DNA of 64,000 nucleotides. Source: Duganella sacchari (GTDB lineage Bacteria > Pseudomonadota > Gammaproteobacteria > Burkholderiales > Burkholderiaceae_D). Numbering within the stretch: the first letter of the stretch is position 1; each line of letters begins with the position of its first letter. Positions 53,300 to 63,232 of the stretch are shown here, in pieces. The translations under genes were made by a program, and so were the position numbers. The DNA lies in contig NZ_FRCX01000006.1 in NCBI RefSeq assembly GCF_900143065.1, positions 186,001 to 250,000 of the forward strand, in the 5' to 3' direction. The notes under the pieces were generated by a model. That model saw only the letters and a list, made by a program, of their open reading frames with translations, had not been told where the DNA came from and made no database searches.

Positions 53300-55279
53300 T
53301 CAGTGCGCGCCGATATTCTTGTCGAGAAAACGCTCCACACGGCCCCAGAAATCGATACGGTTCTGCGGCAGCGCCCAGCCGTGGCCTTCTTCGTTGTACT
53401 CCACCCATTCCACGTTCGGGTTGCTGCGCCTGACCGCATCGTAAAACTTGAGACCGTGGTTGATCGGCACGCGCACATCGGCGCCGCCGTACGCCAGCAG
53501 CAGCGGCTGTTTGATGCGCGATGCCTGCAATAGCGGCGAGGTGGCGTTGAGTTGTTCGGCGTCCTTGACGCGGTCGCCGATCAGTTGCGGCATGCCGTAC
53601 TGCTTCCACCCGTCCGACAGGTCGGAACTGTAAAACCAGCCGCTGTCGTACATCAGGTTGATGTCGGTGACGCCGACCCAGTTGATGCCGCATTTGTACA
53701 GGTCAGGGTCCTTGGCCAGGCCCATCAGCGTGGCATAGCCGCCGTAGCTGGCGCCGGCGATGCAGATGCGGTTGCCGTCTGCATAGCCCTGCTGGATCGC
53801 CCAGCGTGCGCCATCGGCGATATCGTCCTGCATCTTCAAGCCCCATTCCTTCCAGCCGGCCAGAAAGTGCTGGGTGCCGTAGCCGGTACTGCCGCGGAAT
53901 TCCGGTTCCAGCACCGCATAGCCGCGCGAGGCCAGGAATTCGGCGTCCGCATTCCAGTTCCAGCTGCCGCCGCGTATCCACGGGCCGCCATGCACCAGCA
54001 CCACCATCGGCAGGTTCTTGTGCTGGCCGCCCGGCGGCAGCGTCAGCCACACGGGGATTTTCAGGCCATCGCGCGCCTTGTAGTAGTACAGCTCGCGCGG
54101 TCCCATCTCGGCGGCCTGGATCTGCGGCGCGCTGCGGCCGACTTCGCTCATGCGGCCGTTTTCCGCGTTATAGACCAGGTAGCGGCGCGGCTGCTTGTCG
54201 GAATACGATTCCACCAGCACCCACGGGGTTTCCGGCCGCGTCGGCGGCGTAATCAGGTTGACGGTGCCAGGCAGCTTGGCGTCGACTTTTTCCTGCATGG
54301 CCTTCATGCCGGCGTCGAACCAGTATGTGCCTTCGGCATCGCTGTGCACGCGCACGCCAAGCAGCTTGTCCTGGCTGATGATGAGATTGCCGTGGAAATC
54401 AAACCCGTCCAGGTCCACCAGGTGCTGCGCCGGCAACTGGTTGTTGGCCAGGTCATAGCGGAACAGTGCGCGCGTGTCGCGGCCGTGGTTGCTGACCACG
54501 TACAGCACGCCGTCGGGGCCGAATGCCAGCGGTTCGAAGCCGTTGCCTTCACCGGTGTAGGCGTCAAAGCTGGCCAGCGTGCGCCACTGTTTTGTCGCAG
54601 GATCGAGGTACAGCACTTGCTCGATATTCTTGTCCAGCGTTTTCATGATGCGCGGCTCGCCATGCTGGTCCAGCAGCCACCCCTTGCTGACGCCAGGATG
54701 CGCCACCGGCGTGGCAACGCCGGTGCGGGTGTTCAGGCGCAGCAGATCTTCCGACTGCACAATGCCGGCGCCAACGATGCCCAGGTCGGCCACGTACATG
54801 AAGTCGCTTGACTGCGCACCGGCTTGCTGCAGCATGAAGGTGTGCCATGGCAGCAGCTCGCGGGTGTCGTCGCCGCTGCGCAGGAACGGGTTGCGGCGCA
54901 GCGCCAGCTGGCGGAAATGCTTGCCGTCGCGGTCCACTGCAAACAGGCCCGGCGCGTAACGCACATCGCGCCGGCCAGCGCTCTTGTCGACCGTGCTGAA
55001 CAGCAGGCGCTCGTTGTTGACCCACTGCGCGCGGCCGATGTCGGTATCGCTGAACTGCGCCACCATTTTGGCGCTGAGGTCGTTCAGGTCGACCACGGCC
55101 AGGCCATCGCGCTTGTCGTTGGCGCCGATGAAAGCGGCCAGGTAGCGGCCGTTTGGCGACAGCATGGCGCCGTTGAACGGCGAGTTATCGAAGAAGGCGG
55201 CAATCGGCGGCGGCGCGGCATGGGCATGCGCGCCCACCGCCAACAGCAGCGCTGCCAGCAATTGGCGGCCGGCGGTCAC
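53300..55279 (-). CDS. Secreted S9-family (prolyl oligopeptidase-type) peptidase, third of three
   Basis: 659 residues from GTG 55279, whose GTGA overlaps the stop of the preceding peptidase gene. The open frame continues upstream, but that part is antisense-like and non-coding. It has a Sec signal peptide (about 21 residues, ending HAHA), a beta-propeller-like N-terminal domain and a C-terminal alpha/beta hydrolase. The nucleophile is Ser511 (GASYGG), with Asp in GGADVRVP and His in EEGHGW. A periplasmic or secreted dipeptidyl or oligopeptidase is likely. Confidence 0.9.
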   Translation of the reverse strand: MTAGRQLLAALLLAVGAHAHAAPPPIAAFFDNSPFNGAMLSPNGRYLAAFIGANDKRDGLAVVDLNDLSAKMVAQFSDTDIGRAQWVNNERLLFSTVDKSAGRRDVRYAPGLFAVDRDGKHFRQLALRRNPFLRSGDDTRELLPWHTFMLQQAGAQSSDFMYVADLGIVGAGIVQSEDLLRLNTRTGVATPVAHPGVSKGWLLDQHGEPRIMKTLDKNIEQVLYLDPATKQWRTLASFDAYTGEGNGFEPLAFGPDGVLYVVSNHGRDTRALFRYDLANNQLPAQHLVDLDGFDFHGNLIISQDKLLGVRVHSDAEGTYWFDAGMKAMQEKVDAKLPGTVNLITPPTRPETPWVLVESYSDKQPRRYLVYNAENGRMSEVGRSAPQIQAAEMGPRELYYYKARDGLKIPVWLTLPPGGQHKNLPMVVLVHGGPWIRGGSWNWNADAEFLASRGYAVLEPEFRGSTGYGTQHFLAGWKEWGLKMQDDIADGARWAIQQGYADGNRICIAGASYGGYATLMGLAKDPDLYKCGINWVGVTDINLMYDSGWFYSSDLSDGWKQYGMPQLIGDRVKDAEQLNATSPLLQASRIKQPLLLAYGGADVRVPINHGLKFYDAVRRSNPNVEWVEYNEEGHGWALPQNRIDFWGRVERFLDKNIGAH

Positions 55280-57300
55280 TGTGCGGCTCCGATGTGCTTG
55301 TTGAGGAATTGTTCGACGCGGTTCCAGAAATCGATGCGATTCTGCGGCAAGCGCCAGCCGTGACCTTCTTTTTCGTACACGATCCACTCCACGCCAGGAT
55401 TGCTGGGCTTGATCGCACTTAAAAACTTTTCGCCATGGTACAGCGGTACACGGTGGTCGTCGCCGCCGTAGGCCAGCAGCAGAGGCTGTTTGATGCGCGC
55501 GGCTTGCAGCAGCGGTGAGGTGGCGTTCAGTTGCGCCGCATCGCGTTCCGGGTCGCCGATCAGCATTGGCGCGCCGTAGCTCAGCCAGCGGTCGCTCATG
55601 TCGGAAATGCCGCTCCAGCTGCCGGTGTACATGAGTTTGATGTCGGTGACGCCGGCCCAGTTGACGCCGCATTTGTACAAGTCGCCGTCATTCACCAGGC
55701 CCATCAGGGTGGCATAGCCGCCATAGCTGGCGCCGGCAATGCAGATGCGCTTGCTGTCGGCATAGCCTTGCGCGGCCGCCCAGCGCGCGCCGTCGGCAAT
55801 GTCGTCCTGCATCTTCAGGCCCCATTGCTTCCAACCGGCCTTGAAGTGCTTCCAGCCATAGCCCACGGTGCCGCGGTAGGCCGGCTCGATCACCATGTAG
55901 CCGCGCGATGCGAGGAACTGGGCATCGGCATTCCAGCCCCAGTCGCTGCCATGTACATACGGGCCGCCATGCACCAGCATCACCAGCGGCAGCTTCTTCT
56001 TGTCCGTGCCACGCGGCCAGGTGATGAGCGCCGGAATACTGAGGCCATCGCGCGCCTTGTAGTTCACCAGCTCCTGGCGGCCCATCTGATCGGCACGGAT
56101 GGCGTTGTGTTGCCCACCTACCTTGACCAGCTTGCCGGTCTCGCTGTTGTACATCAGGTAGACCAGCGGCTGCACGTCGGAATAGCTGCTGACCAGCACC
56201 CACGGCGTTTCTGCACGGCGTGGCAGCGTGATGACGTTGACCAGGCCCGGCAGCAGACGATCAATCTGCTCCTGCAGCGCCTTGCCCTTGGCATCCAGCC
56301 AGGCGACGCCACGCACGTCGGCGCTGTAGCCGATGCCCACCAGTTGGTTGTCGCGGACGATCAGGTCGTCGCCGTTCGCATCTTCCAGATCGGACATATA
56401 GTCGTAGTTGTCGAGGCCGACAAGCGGTTCGGCGGCTAGCTGCCGCTTGGCCACGTCGTAGCGGTACAGCGCGGTTTTATCGCTGTCCTTGCGGGCCGCC
56501 ACATACAGCGCGCCATCCGGGCCAAAGCCCACCGGCTCGAATGCGTGGCCGATATAGGGCTCGGACTCCATGAGTTTGGTCCAGCTGTCGCCCTCGCGCA
56601 GATACACCACGTGCTGCTTGCCCAGATCGTTGATGGCCAGGCGCGGCTCGCCTTGCTGGTCGAGCAGCCAGTTGCTGGCCTGGCCCGGGCTGTTCACGGG
56701 TACGGCGTGGCCGGTGACGGTGTTCAGGCGCAGCAGCGTATGGTTTTTGACTTCGCTGTAGTTGTTGCTGAATTGCGCCTTGTAGATATAGACCTCATCG
56801 CTGTCTTGGCGACCAGGCTGGCCCAGCAGGTAATGGTTCCAGTCCAGCAGCTTTTCCTTCATCTTGCTGCCGGTGGCTGCCTCATCGCCCTGGCGGTAGT
56901 CGGTCTTGCTCAGCTGGCGGTAGTTGCTGCCGTCGCGGTTGACGGCAAACAGGCCGGCGGCATGCAGGTCATCGCTATAGGTCATGCGGCGGTCGGCGCC
57001 ATTGAAGACCAGGCGGTTGTCATTCACCCACTGGAAGTAAGCAATGTCGGCGTCGCCAAACATGGCTGCCACTTTGACGCTCATATCGTCCAGCTTAATT
57101 ACTGACAGGCGGTCCCGCTCGCCGGGCGTGGAGACGCGCGCCGCCAGGTAGCGGCCGTTCGGCGACAGTTTGGGGCTGCTGAAGCGGCTGTTTTCAAAGA
57201 AAGCGCTGGCGGGCGGCAGTTCGGCTGCGGTGACGACACGCAGCGGCCAGGCGCTGGCAGCCAGCAGGACGCTGGCGCTCAAGATACGATGCAATTTCAC
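55276..57300 (-). CDS. Secreted S9-family peptidase, second of three
   Basis: 674 residues from GTG 57300, overlapping the stop of the first peptidase gene. Signal peptide of about 25 residues (ends VVTA). The catalytic Ser525 is in GASYGG, the Asp in GGDDHRVP and the His in KEGHGW. The propeller region differs from its neighbours by short insertions (for example RQGDEAATGSKMKEK). Its coupling and similar fold show that the three arose by tandem duplication. Confidence 0.9.
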   Translation of the reverse strand: MKLHRILSASVLLAASAWPLRVVTAAELPPASAFFENSRFSSPKLSPNGRYLAARVSTPGERDRLSVIKLDDMSVKVAAMFGDADIAYFQWVNDNRLVFNGADRRMTYSDDLHAAGLFAVNRDGSNYRQLSKTDYRQGDEAATGSKMKEKLLDWNHYLLGQPGRQDSDEVYIYKAQFSNNYSEVKNHTLLRLNTVTGHAVPVNSPGQASNWLLDQQGEPRLAINDLGKQHVVYLREGDSWTKLMESEPYIGHAFEPVGFGPDGALYVAARKDSDKTALYRYDVAKRQLAAEPLVGLDNYDYMSDLEDANGDDLIVRDNQLVGIGYSADVRGVAWLDAKGKALQEQIDRLLPGLVNVITLPRRAETPWVLVSSYSDVQPLVYLMYNSETGKLVKVGGQHNAIRADQMGRQELVNYKARDGLSIPALITWPRGTDKKKLPLVMLVHGGPYVHGSDWGWNADAQFLASRGYMVIEPAYRGTVGYGWKHFKAGWKQWGLKMQDDIADGARWAAAQGYADSKRICIAGASYGGYATLMGLVNDGDLYKCGVNWAGVTDIKLMYTGSWSGISDMSDRWLSYGAPMLIGDPERDAAQLNATSPLLQAARIKQPLLLAYGGDDHRVPLYHGEKFLSAIKPSNPGVEWIVYEKEGHGWRLPQNRIDFWNRVEQFLNKHIGAAQ

Positions 57301-59315
57301 TGCGCGCTTGCTCCGATATTTTTATCCAGGAATTTCTCGACCCGGCCCCAGAAGTCGATACGGTTTTTCGGCAGTTTCCAGCCATGGCCTTCCTCGTCGT
57401 ATTCGATCCATTCGACGTTGGGGTTGGTCTGTTTGACGGCCTTGTAGAACTTGGTGCCGTGCGGCAGCGGCACGCGCATGTCGGCGGTGCCGTAGGCCAT
57501 CAGCAGCGGCTGTTTGATGCGCGATGCCTGCTCCAGCGGCGAGGTGGCTTTGAGCTGGGCGGCGTCCTTGACCTGGTCGCCGATCATTTGCGGCATGCCG
57601 TACTGTTTCCAGTCTTCCGACATGTCGGAGGTGTAGAACCAGCTGCCGTCATACATCAGGTTGATGTCGGTGACGCCGGCCCATTCGACACCGCATTTGT
57701 ACAGGTCGGGGTCGTTGATCAGGCCCATCAGCGTGGCGTAGCCGCCGTAGCTGGCGCCGGCAATGCAGATGCGCTTGCTGTCGGCATAGCCTTTGTCGAT
57801 CGCCCAGCGCGTGGCGTCGGCCACGTCGTCCTGCATCTTGAGGCCCCATTGCTTCCAGCCGGCACGGAACAGGCGGCTGCCGTAGCCGGTGCTGCCGCGG
57901 AATTCCGGCTCCAGCACGGCGTAACCGCGCGAGGCCAGGAATTGCGCGTCCGGGTCCCAGTTCCAGCTGCCGCCGCGCACCCACGGGCCGCCATGCACCA
58001 GCACCACCATCGGCAGTTGCTTGCCCGGGCCTTGCGGCAAGGTCAGCCAGGCGGGAATGGTCAGGCCATCGCGCGATTTGTAGCGCACCAGTTCCTTGTG
58101 CGCCATCTGGTTCGGGTTGATGCCGGGATAGGATTCGCCGACCATGGTCAGCTTCTGCGTCTCGCTGTTGTACAGCATGATGCGCTTGGGCCAGATGTCG
58201 GCAAACGCGGTCACCATGATCCACGGCGATTCCGGATGGGTCGGCAACGTCAGCAGGTTGATGGTGTTGGGCAGCATGGCGTCGATCTTGGCCTGCATGG
58301 CCTTCATGTCCGGGTCCAGCCAGGTGGTGCCCATGGCGTCGGTCAGGTGCTGCACGCCCAGCAGCTTGTCCTTGCCCATGATGAGCTGGCCGTGGAAGTC
58401 GTAGCCGTCCAGCTTGACCAGCGGCTTGCTCGACAGCTTGGCGGTATTGAGGTCATACGTGAACACGGCTGTCGTATCGCCCTTGGGTTCGCGGCTGAGT
58501 ACGTACAACGTGCCGTCCGGGCCGAACGCCAGGGGACGGAAGGTGCCGCCGCTGCCGGTGAAGCGTTCGAAGTCGGTCAGCTTGCGCCATTCATTGGTGG
58601 CGGGATCGCGGTAGTAGACGCTGCTGCTGCCTTTGTCCGCGGTGATGGTCAGGCGTGGCTCGCCTTTGTGATCGAGCAGCCAGTAGTGGCTGGCGCCGGG
58701 ACGTTTGACCGAGACCGAGGTCCGCCCGGTCACGGTGTTCAGGCGCAGCAGGTCAACGTGGTTCAGTTCGCCGGGACCGCTGATGTCGCGGTCCTGCACA
58801 TAGATGAAATCCGAATCCTGGGCGCCGTCCTGTCCCAGCAGATAGGTGTGCCATGGCAGCAGCTCGCGCGTGCCCAGCGTCGAACCATTGGTGACGAAGG
58901 CTTTGCCATTGCGCATGGCCAGCTGGCGGAAGCCGGTGCCGTCGCGGTTGATCGCATACAGGCCCGGCGCGTAGCGCATATCGCCTGGCGCCAGGTCCTT
59001 GTCGGTAGCGGTAAACACCAGGCGCTGGTCGTTGACCCAGGCATAGCGGCCGATATCGGCATCGGAGAAATTGCCGACCACCTTGACAGCGTTGGTGCCC
59101 AGCTCCACCACGCCCAGCATGTCGCGCTTGCTCTTGTTGCCCAGCCGCACAGCCAGGTATTTGCCGCTCGGGGACAGCACGGCATCGCTGAACTCAGGAT
59201 TGTTGAAAAAGTCGCCGATGGCTGGCAGTGGTTTGCTGCTGTCTGCGGCCAGCACCGGGGCGCCAATGAAGGCGCCGGCCAATGCCATGGCGCGCAGGAG
59301 GGAAGAGAAGCGCAT
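57297..59315 (-). CDS. Secreted S9-family peptidase, first of three
   Basis: 672 residues from ATG 59315 (MRFSSLLRAMALAGAF), with a signal peptide of about 23 residues ending VLAA. The longer in-frame extension upstream runs over the symporter gene and is not used. Catalytic Ser522 is in GASYGG, Asp in GTADMRVP and His in DEEGHGW. It is the first gene of a three-gene peptidase run; the next two start with GTG codons overlapping the stop before them. Confidence 0.92.
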   Translation of the reverse strand: MRFSSLLRAMALAGAFIGAPVLAADSSKPLPAIGDFFNNPEFSDAVLSPSGKYLAVRLGNKSKRDMLGVVELGTNAVKVVGNFSDADIGRYAWVNDQRLVFTATDKDLAPGDMRYAPGLYAINRDGTGFRQLAMRNGKAFVTNGSTLGTRELLPWHTYLLGQDGAQDSDFIYVQDRDISGPGELNHVDLLRLNTVTGRTSVSVKRPGASHYWLLDHKGEPRLTITADKGSSSVYYRDPATNEWRKLTDFERFTGSGGTFRPLAFGPDGTLYVLSREPKGDTTAVFTYDLNTAKLSSKPLVKLDGYDFHGQLIMGKDKLLGVQHLTDAMGTTWLDPDMKAMQAKIDAMLPNTINLLTLPTHPESPWIMVTAFADIWPKRIMLYNSETQKLTMVGESYPGINPNQMAHKELVRYKSRDGLTIPAWLTLPQGPGKQLPMVVLVHGGPWVRGGSWNWDPDAQFLASRGYAVLEPEFRGSTGYGSRLFRAGWKQWGLKMQDDVADATRWAIDKGYADSKRICIAGASYGGYATLMGLINDPDLYKCGVEWAGVTDINLMYDGSWFYTSDMSEDWKQYGMPQMIGDQVKDAAQLKATSPLEQASRIKQPLLMAYGTADMRVPLPHGTKFYKAVKQTNPNVEWIEYDEEGHGWKLPKNRIDFWGRVEKFLDKNIGASAQ

Positions 59316-59389
59316 ATGCCTGGTTGCGAAATTGGTAATTGGTGCACAATAGCAGCAAGTTATCAAATCCGCCACAGCGTAAATGTATA

Positions 59390-61444
59390 TTATTGTTCCG
59401 GCGCGCGGATGTAGTCGACCAGCGCGGCGCTCTGCCGCCCCGGCGCCGGCGTCAGCAGACTGACCGCCACGATGGTCAGCAAGCCTGCCGGTACGCCAAA
59501 AATGCCGGCCGAGATAGGGGCGATGTGGAACCACAGGCTGGCCATGCTGCCGCCCAGGATCGGATTGGTATGCAGCATGTAGTAGATACATACTAAAAAC
59601 CCCACGGTCATGCCGGCGATCGCGCCCTGGTGGTTGGCGCGCTTCCAGAACACGCCCAGCACCAGCGCCGGGAACAGCGTCGAGCCGGCCAGCGAGAATG
59701 CGGCGCCCACCAGCGACAGGATGTCGCCCGGCTTGGTCGAGGCGGCATAGGCCGCAATGAAGGCCACGGCCAGCAACAGCAGCTTGGAGATGGTCACGCG
59801 CTTCTGGGTCGAGGCGCTGCGGTCCACCAGCTTGTAGTAGACGTCGTGCGACAGCGCGTTGGAGATCGCCAGCAGCAGGCCGTCCGCCGTTGACAGCGCC
59901 GCCGCCAGGCCGCCGGCGGCCACCAGCCCGGAGATCACATACGGCAGGCCGGCGATTTCCGGCGTGGCCAGCACCAGCACGTCGGCGTCAATGGTGATTT
60001 CCGCCAGTTGCACCACGCCGTCGTGGTTGACGTCGCTGATGCTGAACAGCGGATTGAGCTTGTCGACGTTGGCCCAGTACGACACCCAGTTGGGCAGGTG
60101 GGCGTAGTCGGTGCCCACCAGCGAGCTGTAGATATCGTATTTGACCAGTACCGCCAGCGCCGGGATGGTCAGGTAAATCAGGAGGATGAAGAACAGCGTC
60201 CAGAACACCGACACGCGCGTCTCGTGCACGGACGGCGTGGTGTAGGAGCGCATCAGGATGTGCGGCAGCGCGGCCGTGCCCAGCATCAGGCAAAACACCA
60301 GCGCCAGAAAGTTGTTGCGCTTGATGTCCGAGGTTTCCTTGTCGCCCGGGTAGGGCGTAGCGTGCGGTGTGATCGGTTCGGCGTGCTGCAGATTCTGTTC
60401 GCGCGCTTCGGTCCACAGGCGTTCCGCCTCATCGGCGTTTTTGGGATAGGCCACCAGCTCGCGCTCGGCATTGCGGATCTCCAGCAGCGAGGCATTGCGG
60501 GCCTTGATCTGGTCGAGCTTGCGCTGCGCCGCGATGCGGCCGGTCTCCCATGACGTCGGCAAGCTGCGCAGCCATGCAGCGTAATCCGCCGCGCGCTGGC
60601 GGTAGATGGCACGCACTTCGGCTTCCTTGGGGTCTTGCTGCAGCACGTGCTCGCGCGCGCTGAGCTTGGGCAGCAGCTTGCCATAGGCGACCTGCGGAAT
60701 CGGATTGTCGCTGTGCTTGGCCGACAGCCAGATGGCGGGGATCAGGAAGGCCACCAGGATGATGATGTACTGCGCCACCTGGGTCCAGGTGATGGCGCGC
60801 ATGCCGCCCAGGAAGGAACACACGAGGATACTGGCCAGGCCGAGGAAGATGCCGACCGAAAAATCGACGCCGGTGAAGCGCGAGGCGATCAGGCCCACCG
60901 CATAAATCTGCGCCACCACATAGGTAAAGGAGACGATGATGGTGGCGATCACGGCAAGGATGCGCACGCCGCGGCCGCCATGCTCGGCCTGGTCGGCGCC
61001 ACCGTAGCGCTCGGCCAGGAAGTCGGGAATCGTGTACTGGGCGAACTTGCGCAGGTAGGGCGCGATGAGTAGCTGCACCAGGCAGTAGCCGCCGGTCCAG
61101 CCCATGACGTAGGCCAGGCCGTCGAAGCCGTGCAGGTACAGGCCGCCGGCCAGGCTGATGAAACTGGCGGCCGAGATCCAGTCGGCCGCCGTGGCCATGC
61201 CGTTGAACATGGCCGGCACGCGCCGTCCCGCCACATAGTATTCCAGCACATTCGAGGTGCGGCTGATGACGCCGATCAGCGCATACAGCACGATGGTGGC
61301 AAACATGAACAGATAGCCGATCCACACGCGCGGCATGCCTTCCTGTTCCAGCGCCGCCAGCGCGATCAGGAAGCAGCCAAAGCCGGCGGCAAACAGGCTG
61401 TAGTAGTAGCGCAGGCGCTGGAAGAAAGTGCGTTGCTGCTTCAA
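59390..61444 (-). CDS. Sodium/solute symporter, VC_2705-like, with EF-hand-like loop
   Basis: 684 residues from TTG 61444, which overlaps the DUF4212 stop (TTGA). It has about 13 membrane helices of the SSS family, related to acetate permease ActP. A hydrophilic, helical insert of roughly 120 residues lies between helices in the middle (about 225-345). A later loop has DVNHDGVVQLAE (471-482), a complete 12-residue EF-hand calcium pattern. It pairs with the small DUF4212 subunit and a two-component system in one overlapping run. A short carboxylate such as acetate is the likely substrate. Confidence 0.88.
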   Translation of the reverse strand: MKQQRTFFQRLRYYYSLFAAGFGCFLIALAALEQEGMPRVWIGYLFMFATIVLYALIGVISRTSNVLEYYVAGRRVPAMFNGMATAADWISAASFISLAGGLYLHGFDGLAYVMGWTGGYCLVQLLIAPYLRKFAQYTIPDFLAERYGGADQAEHGGRGVRILAVIATIIVSFTYVVAQIYAVGLIASRFTGVDFSVGIFLGLASILVCSFLGGMRAITWTQVAQYIIILVAFLIPAIWLSAKHSDNPIPQVAYGKLLPKLSAREHVLQQDPKEAEVRAIYRQRAADYAAWLRSLPTSWETGRIAAQRKLDQIKARNASLLEIRNAERELVAYPKNADEAERLWTEAREQNLQHAEPITPHATPYPGDKETSDIKRNNFLALVFCLMLGTAALPHILMRSYTTPSVHETRVSVFWTLFFILLIYLTIPALAVLVKYDIYSSLVGTDYAHLPNWVSYWANVDKLNPLFSISDVNHDGVVQLAEITIDADVLVLATPEIAGLPYVISGLVAAGGLAAALSTADGLLLAISNALSHDVYYKLVDRSASTQKRVTISKLLLLAVAFIAAYAASTKPGDILSLVGAAFSLAGSTLFPALVLGVFWKRANHQGAIAGMTVGFLVCIYYMLHTNPILGGSMASLWFHIAPISAGIFGVPAGLLTIVAVSLLTPAPGRQSAALVDYIRAPEQ

Positions 61445-61719
61445 GCGCGCGTCTCCTGGGCACGGGCGGCCTGGTCCAGCTTGCGCATGCGCCAGGCGTA
61501 GAAACCCAGGATGCCGAGAGACACCAGTGAGGCGCCTTGCGCCGCCAGGTAAAAGGACAACGGCCAGCCGAATACGCTGAGCCCGGCCAGTTCGCGCGCG
61601 AAGAACGCCGCGCAAAAACCGGTAAGCATCCACAGCAGCAGCAGCAGGCCGGTCAGGCGGCGGGTGCGTTGCCAGTGTTGTGCGCGTGTCAGCCGCGCGG
61701 GCGGGGTGGGTTTATCCAT
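61441..61719 (-). CDS. DUF4212 small symporter subunit
   Basis: 92 residues with two membrane helices (about 22-42 and 50-75) and charged ends, the DUF4212 layout. These proteins are encoded directly before VC_2705-type symporters and are thought to be their small subunit. Its ATG overlaps the histidine kinase stop by eight bases, and its stop overlaps the symporter start. Confidence 0.92.
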   Translation of the reverse strand: MDKPTPPARLTRAQHWQRTRRLTGLLLLLWMLTGFCAAFFARELAGLSVFGWPLSFYLAAQGASLVSLGILGFYAWRMRKLDQAARAQETRA

Positions 61720-63232
61720 AGTACGGCGATTCTTCGTCTTCTTGCGTGGCGGCGGGCGGCAGCGGGAACGTCAAGCGGAACAGGGCGCCCGGCAGCCGGG
61801 GCTGGGTGGCGCGCGGATTGCTGAAAATATCGACTTCGGCGCCGTGCTGCTGGGCGATCTCGCGCACGATGGCCAGGCCCAGGCCGCTGCCTTCCGCAGT
61901 ATTGCCGAGGATGCGGTAGAAACGTTCGAACACGCGCCCGCGCTCGGCCGGCGCGATGCCGGGGCCGGTATCCTCGACTTCCAGATAGCCGTGTTCCCGC
62001 TCGTCGCTGCGCACGCGCACGGTGACGCTGCCGCCGGACGGCGTGTAGCGCAGCGCGTTGTCGATGAGGTTGGACAGCAGCTCGCGCAGCATGGTCGGGT
62101 TGCCGGTGATGGTCAACGGCTGCGGCGGCGCCTCAAAGCCCAGGTCGATCTGGTGCGCGAACGAGGCCTGCACCCAGTCCTGCACCACCGTGCGCGCCAG
62201 ATCGCCCAGGTCCAGCGCTACCATGGCGCTACCGGCCGGCTGCTGGTTTTCGGCGCGCGCCAGGGCCAGCAGCTGGTTGACCAGGCGCGTGGCCGCTTCC
62301 GAACTCTTGGCCAGCTGTTCCAGCGAACGGTGGATTTCCTGCTTGTCGGTCTGGCGCAGCGCCAGCTCGGACTGCATCCGCATGCCGGCCAGCGGGGTAC
62401 GCATCTGGTGGGCGGCGTCGGCAATGAAGCGTTTCTGCATGTCGATGGTCAGCGACAGCCGCGACAGCATCTCGTTGAGCGAGCGCACCAGCGGCGTGAT
62501 TTCCTCCGGCACCTGGCGCGGCGCGATGGGGCTCAGGTCTTCCGGACTGCGCGCGCGGATGCGCTCCTGCAGCTGGGCCAGCGGCGACAGGCCGCGCGCC
62601 AGCGCAAACCACACCAGGGCCAGCACTACCGGCAACACGATGAACTGCGGCAGGATCACGCCTTTGATGATGGCGTTGGCCAGTTGCGCGCGCTTCTCCA
62701 GCGTTTCCGCCACCTGCACCAGCGCCAATGGTGGCGTACCGCCATCGCTGCGCTCCAGCTGGACGTAGGCAAACGCGATGCGGACCGGCGTGCCGTGCAT
62801 GCTGTCGTTGCGGAAGCGCACGCCGCCGGAGCTGGTCTTGTCCTCGTCATCCAGCACGGGTTGCGGCAGGTCGCGGTCGCCGTCGATATGGTCGCCGCGC
62901 GGCCCCTGAATCTGGAAGTAGACGTTGTCGATGTCGTCGGCGCGCAGGATGTCGCGCGCGGAACCGGACAGGCTCTTGATGACCTTGCCGTCTACCGAAC
63001 GCACCTGCTGCGTCAGCACGGTGACGCTGTCTTCCAGCGCATGGTCGAACGGCTGGTTGGCGATGGACTTGGCCACCAGGTAGGTGATGGCGATACTCAT
63101 GGGCCACAGCAGCAGCAGCGGCGCCAGCATCCAGTCGAGGATTTCGCCGAACAGGGAGTGTTGTATGTCTTCGTCCGCCTCAGGGGGCGGCGGCTGGTAC
63201 TCCGGTTCGGCGGCTTCCTGCGACGGGTTCAC
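61712..63232 (-). CDS. Sensor histidine kinase (TctE/QseC-like)
   Basis: 506 residues from GTG 63232, overlapping the regulator stop (GTGA). The order is: short Pro/Glu-rich N-terminus, membrane helix 1 (about 35-60), periplasmic sensor region (about 60-185), membrane helix 2, HAMP, dimerisation domain with phospho-acceptor His275 (AAHQMRTPL), and a catalytic domain with NLIDNALRYTP and a Gly-rich lid. The sensor resembles 2CSK_N proteins that detect carboxylates. It probably senses the substrate of the linked symporter. Confidence 0.9.
   Translation of the reverse strand: MNPSQEAAEPEYQPPPPEADEDIQHSLFGEILDWMLAPLLLLWPMSIAITYLVAKSIANQPFDHALEDSVTVLTQQVRSVDGKVIKSLSGSARDILRADDIDNVYFQIQGPRGDHIDGDRDLPQPVLDDEDKTSSGGVRFRNDSMHGTPVRIAFAYVQLERSDGGTPPLALVQVAETLEKRAQLANAIIKGVILPQFIVLPVVLALVWFALARGLSPLAQLQERIRARSPEDLSPIAPRQVPEEITPLVRSLNEMLSRLSLTIDMQKRFIADAAHQMRTPLAGMRMQSELALRQTDKQEIHRSLEQLAKSSEAATRLVNQLLALARAENQQPAGSAMVALDLGDLARTVVQDWVQASFAHQIDLGFEAPPQPLTITGNPTMLRELLSNLIDNALRYTPSGGSVTVRVRSDEREHGYLEVEDTGPGIAPAERGRVFERFYRILGNTAEGSGLGLAIVREIAQQHGAEVDIFSNPRATQPRLPGALFRLTFPLPPAATQEDEESPYYG

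Noticed and set aside
55280..55672. N-terminal extension of the third S9 peptidase
   Set aside because: It overlaps the coding part of the second peptidase and is Arg/Gln-rich. The GTG at 55279 is followed directly by a signal peptide.
57384..59414. 676-codon open frame on the plus strand opposite the first S9 peptidase
   Set aside because: A mirror of the codon bias of the real gene. No motif, no ribosome site, and composition typical of antisense frames.
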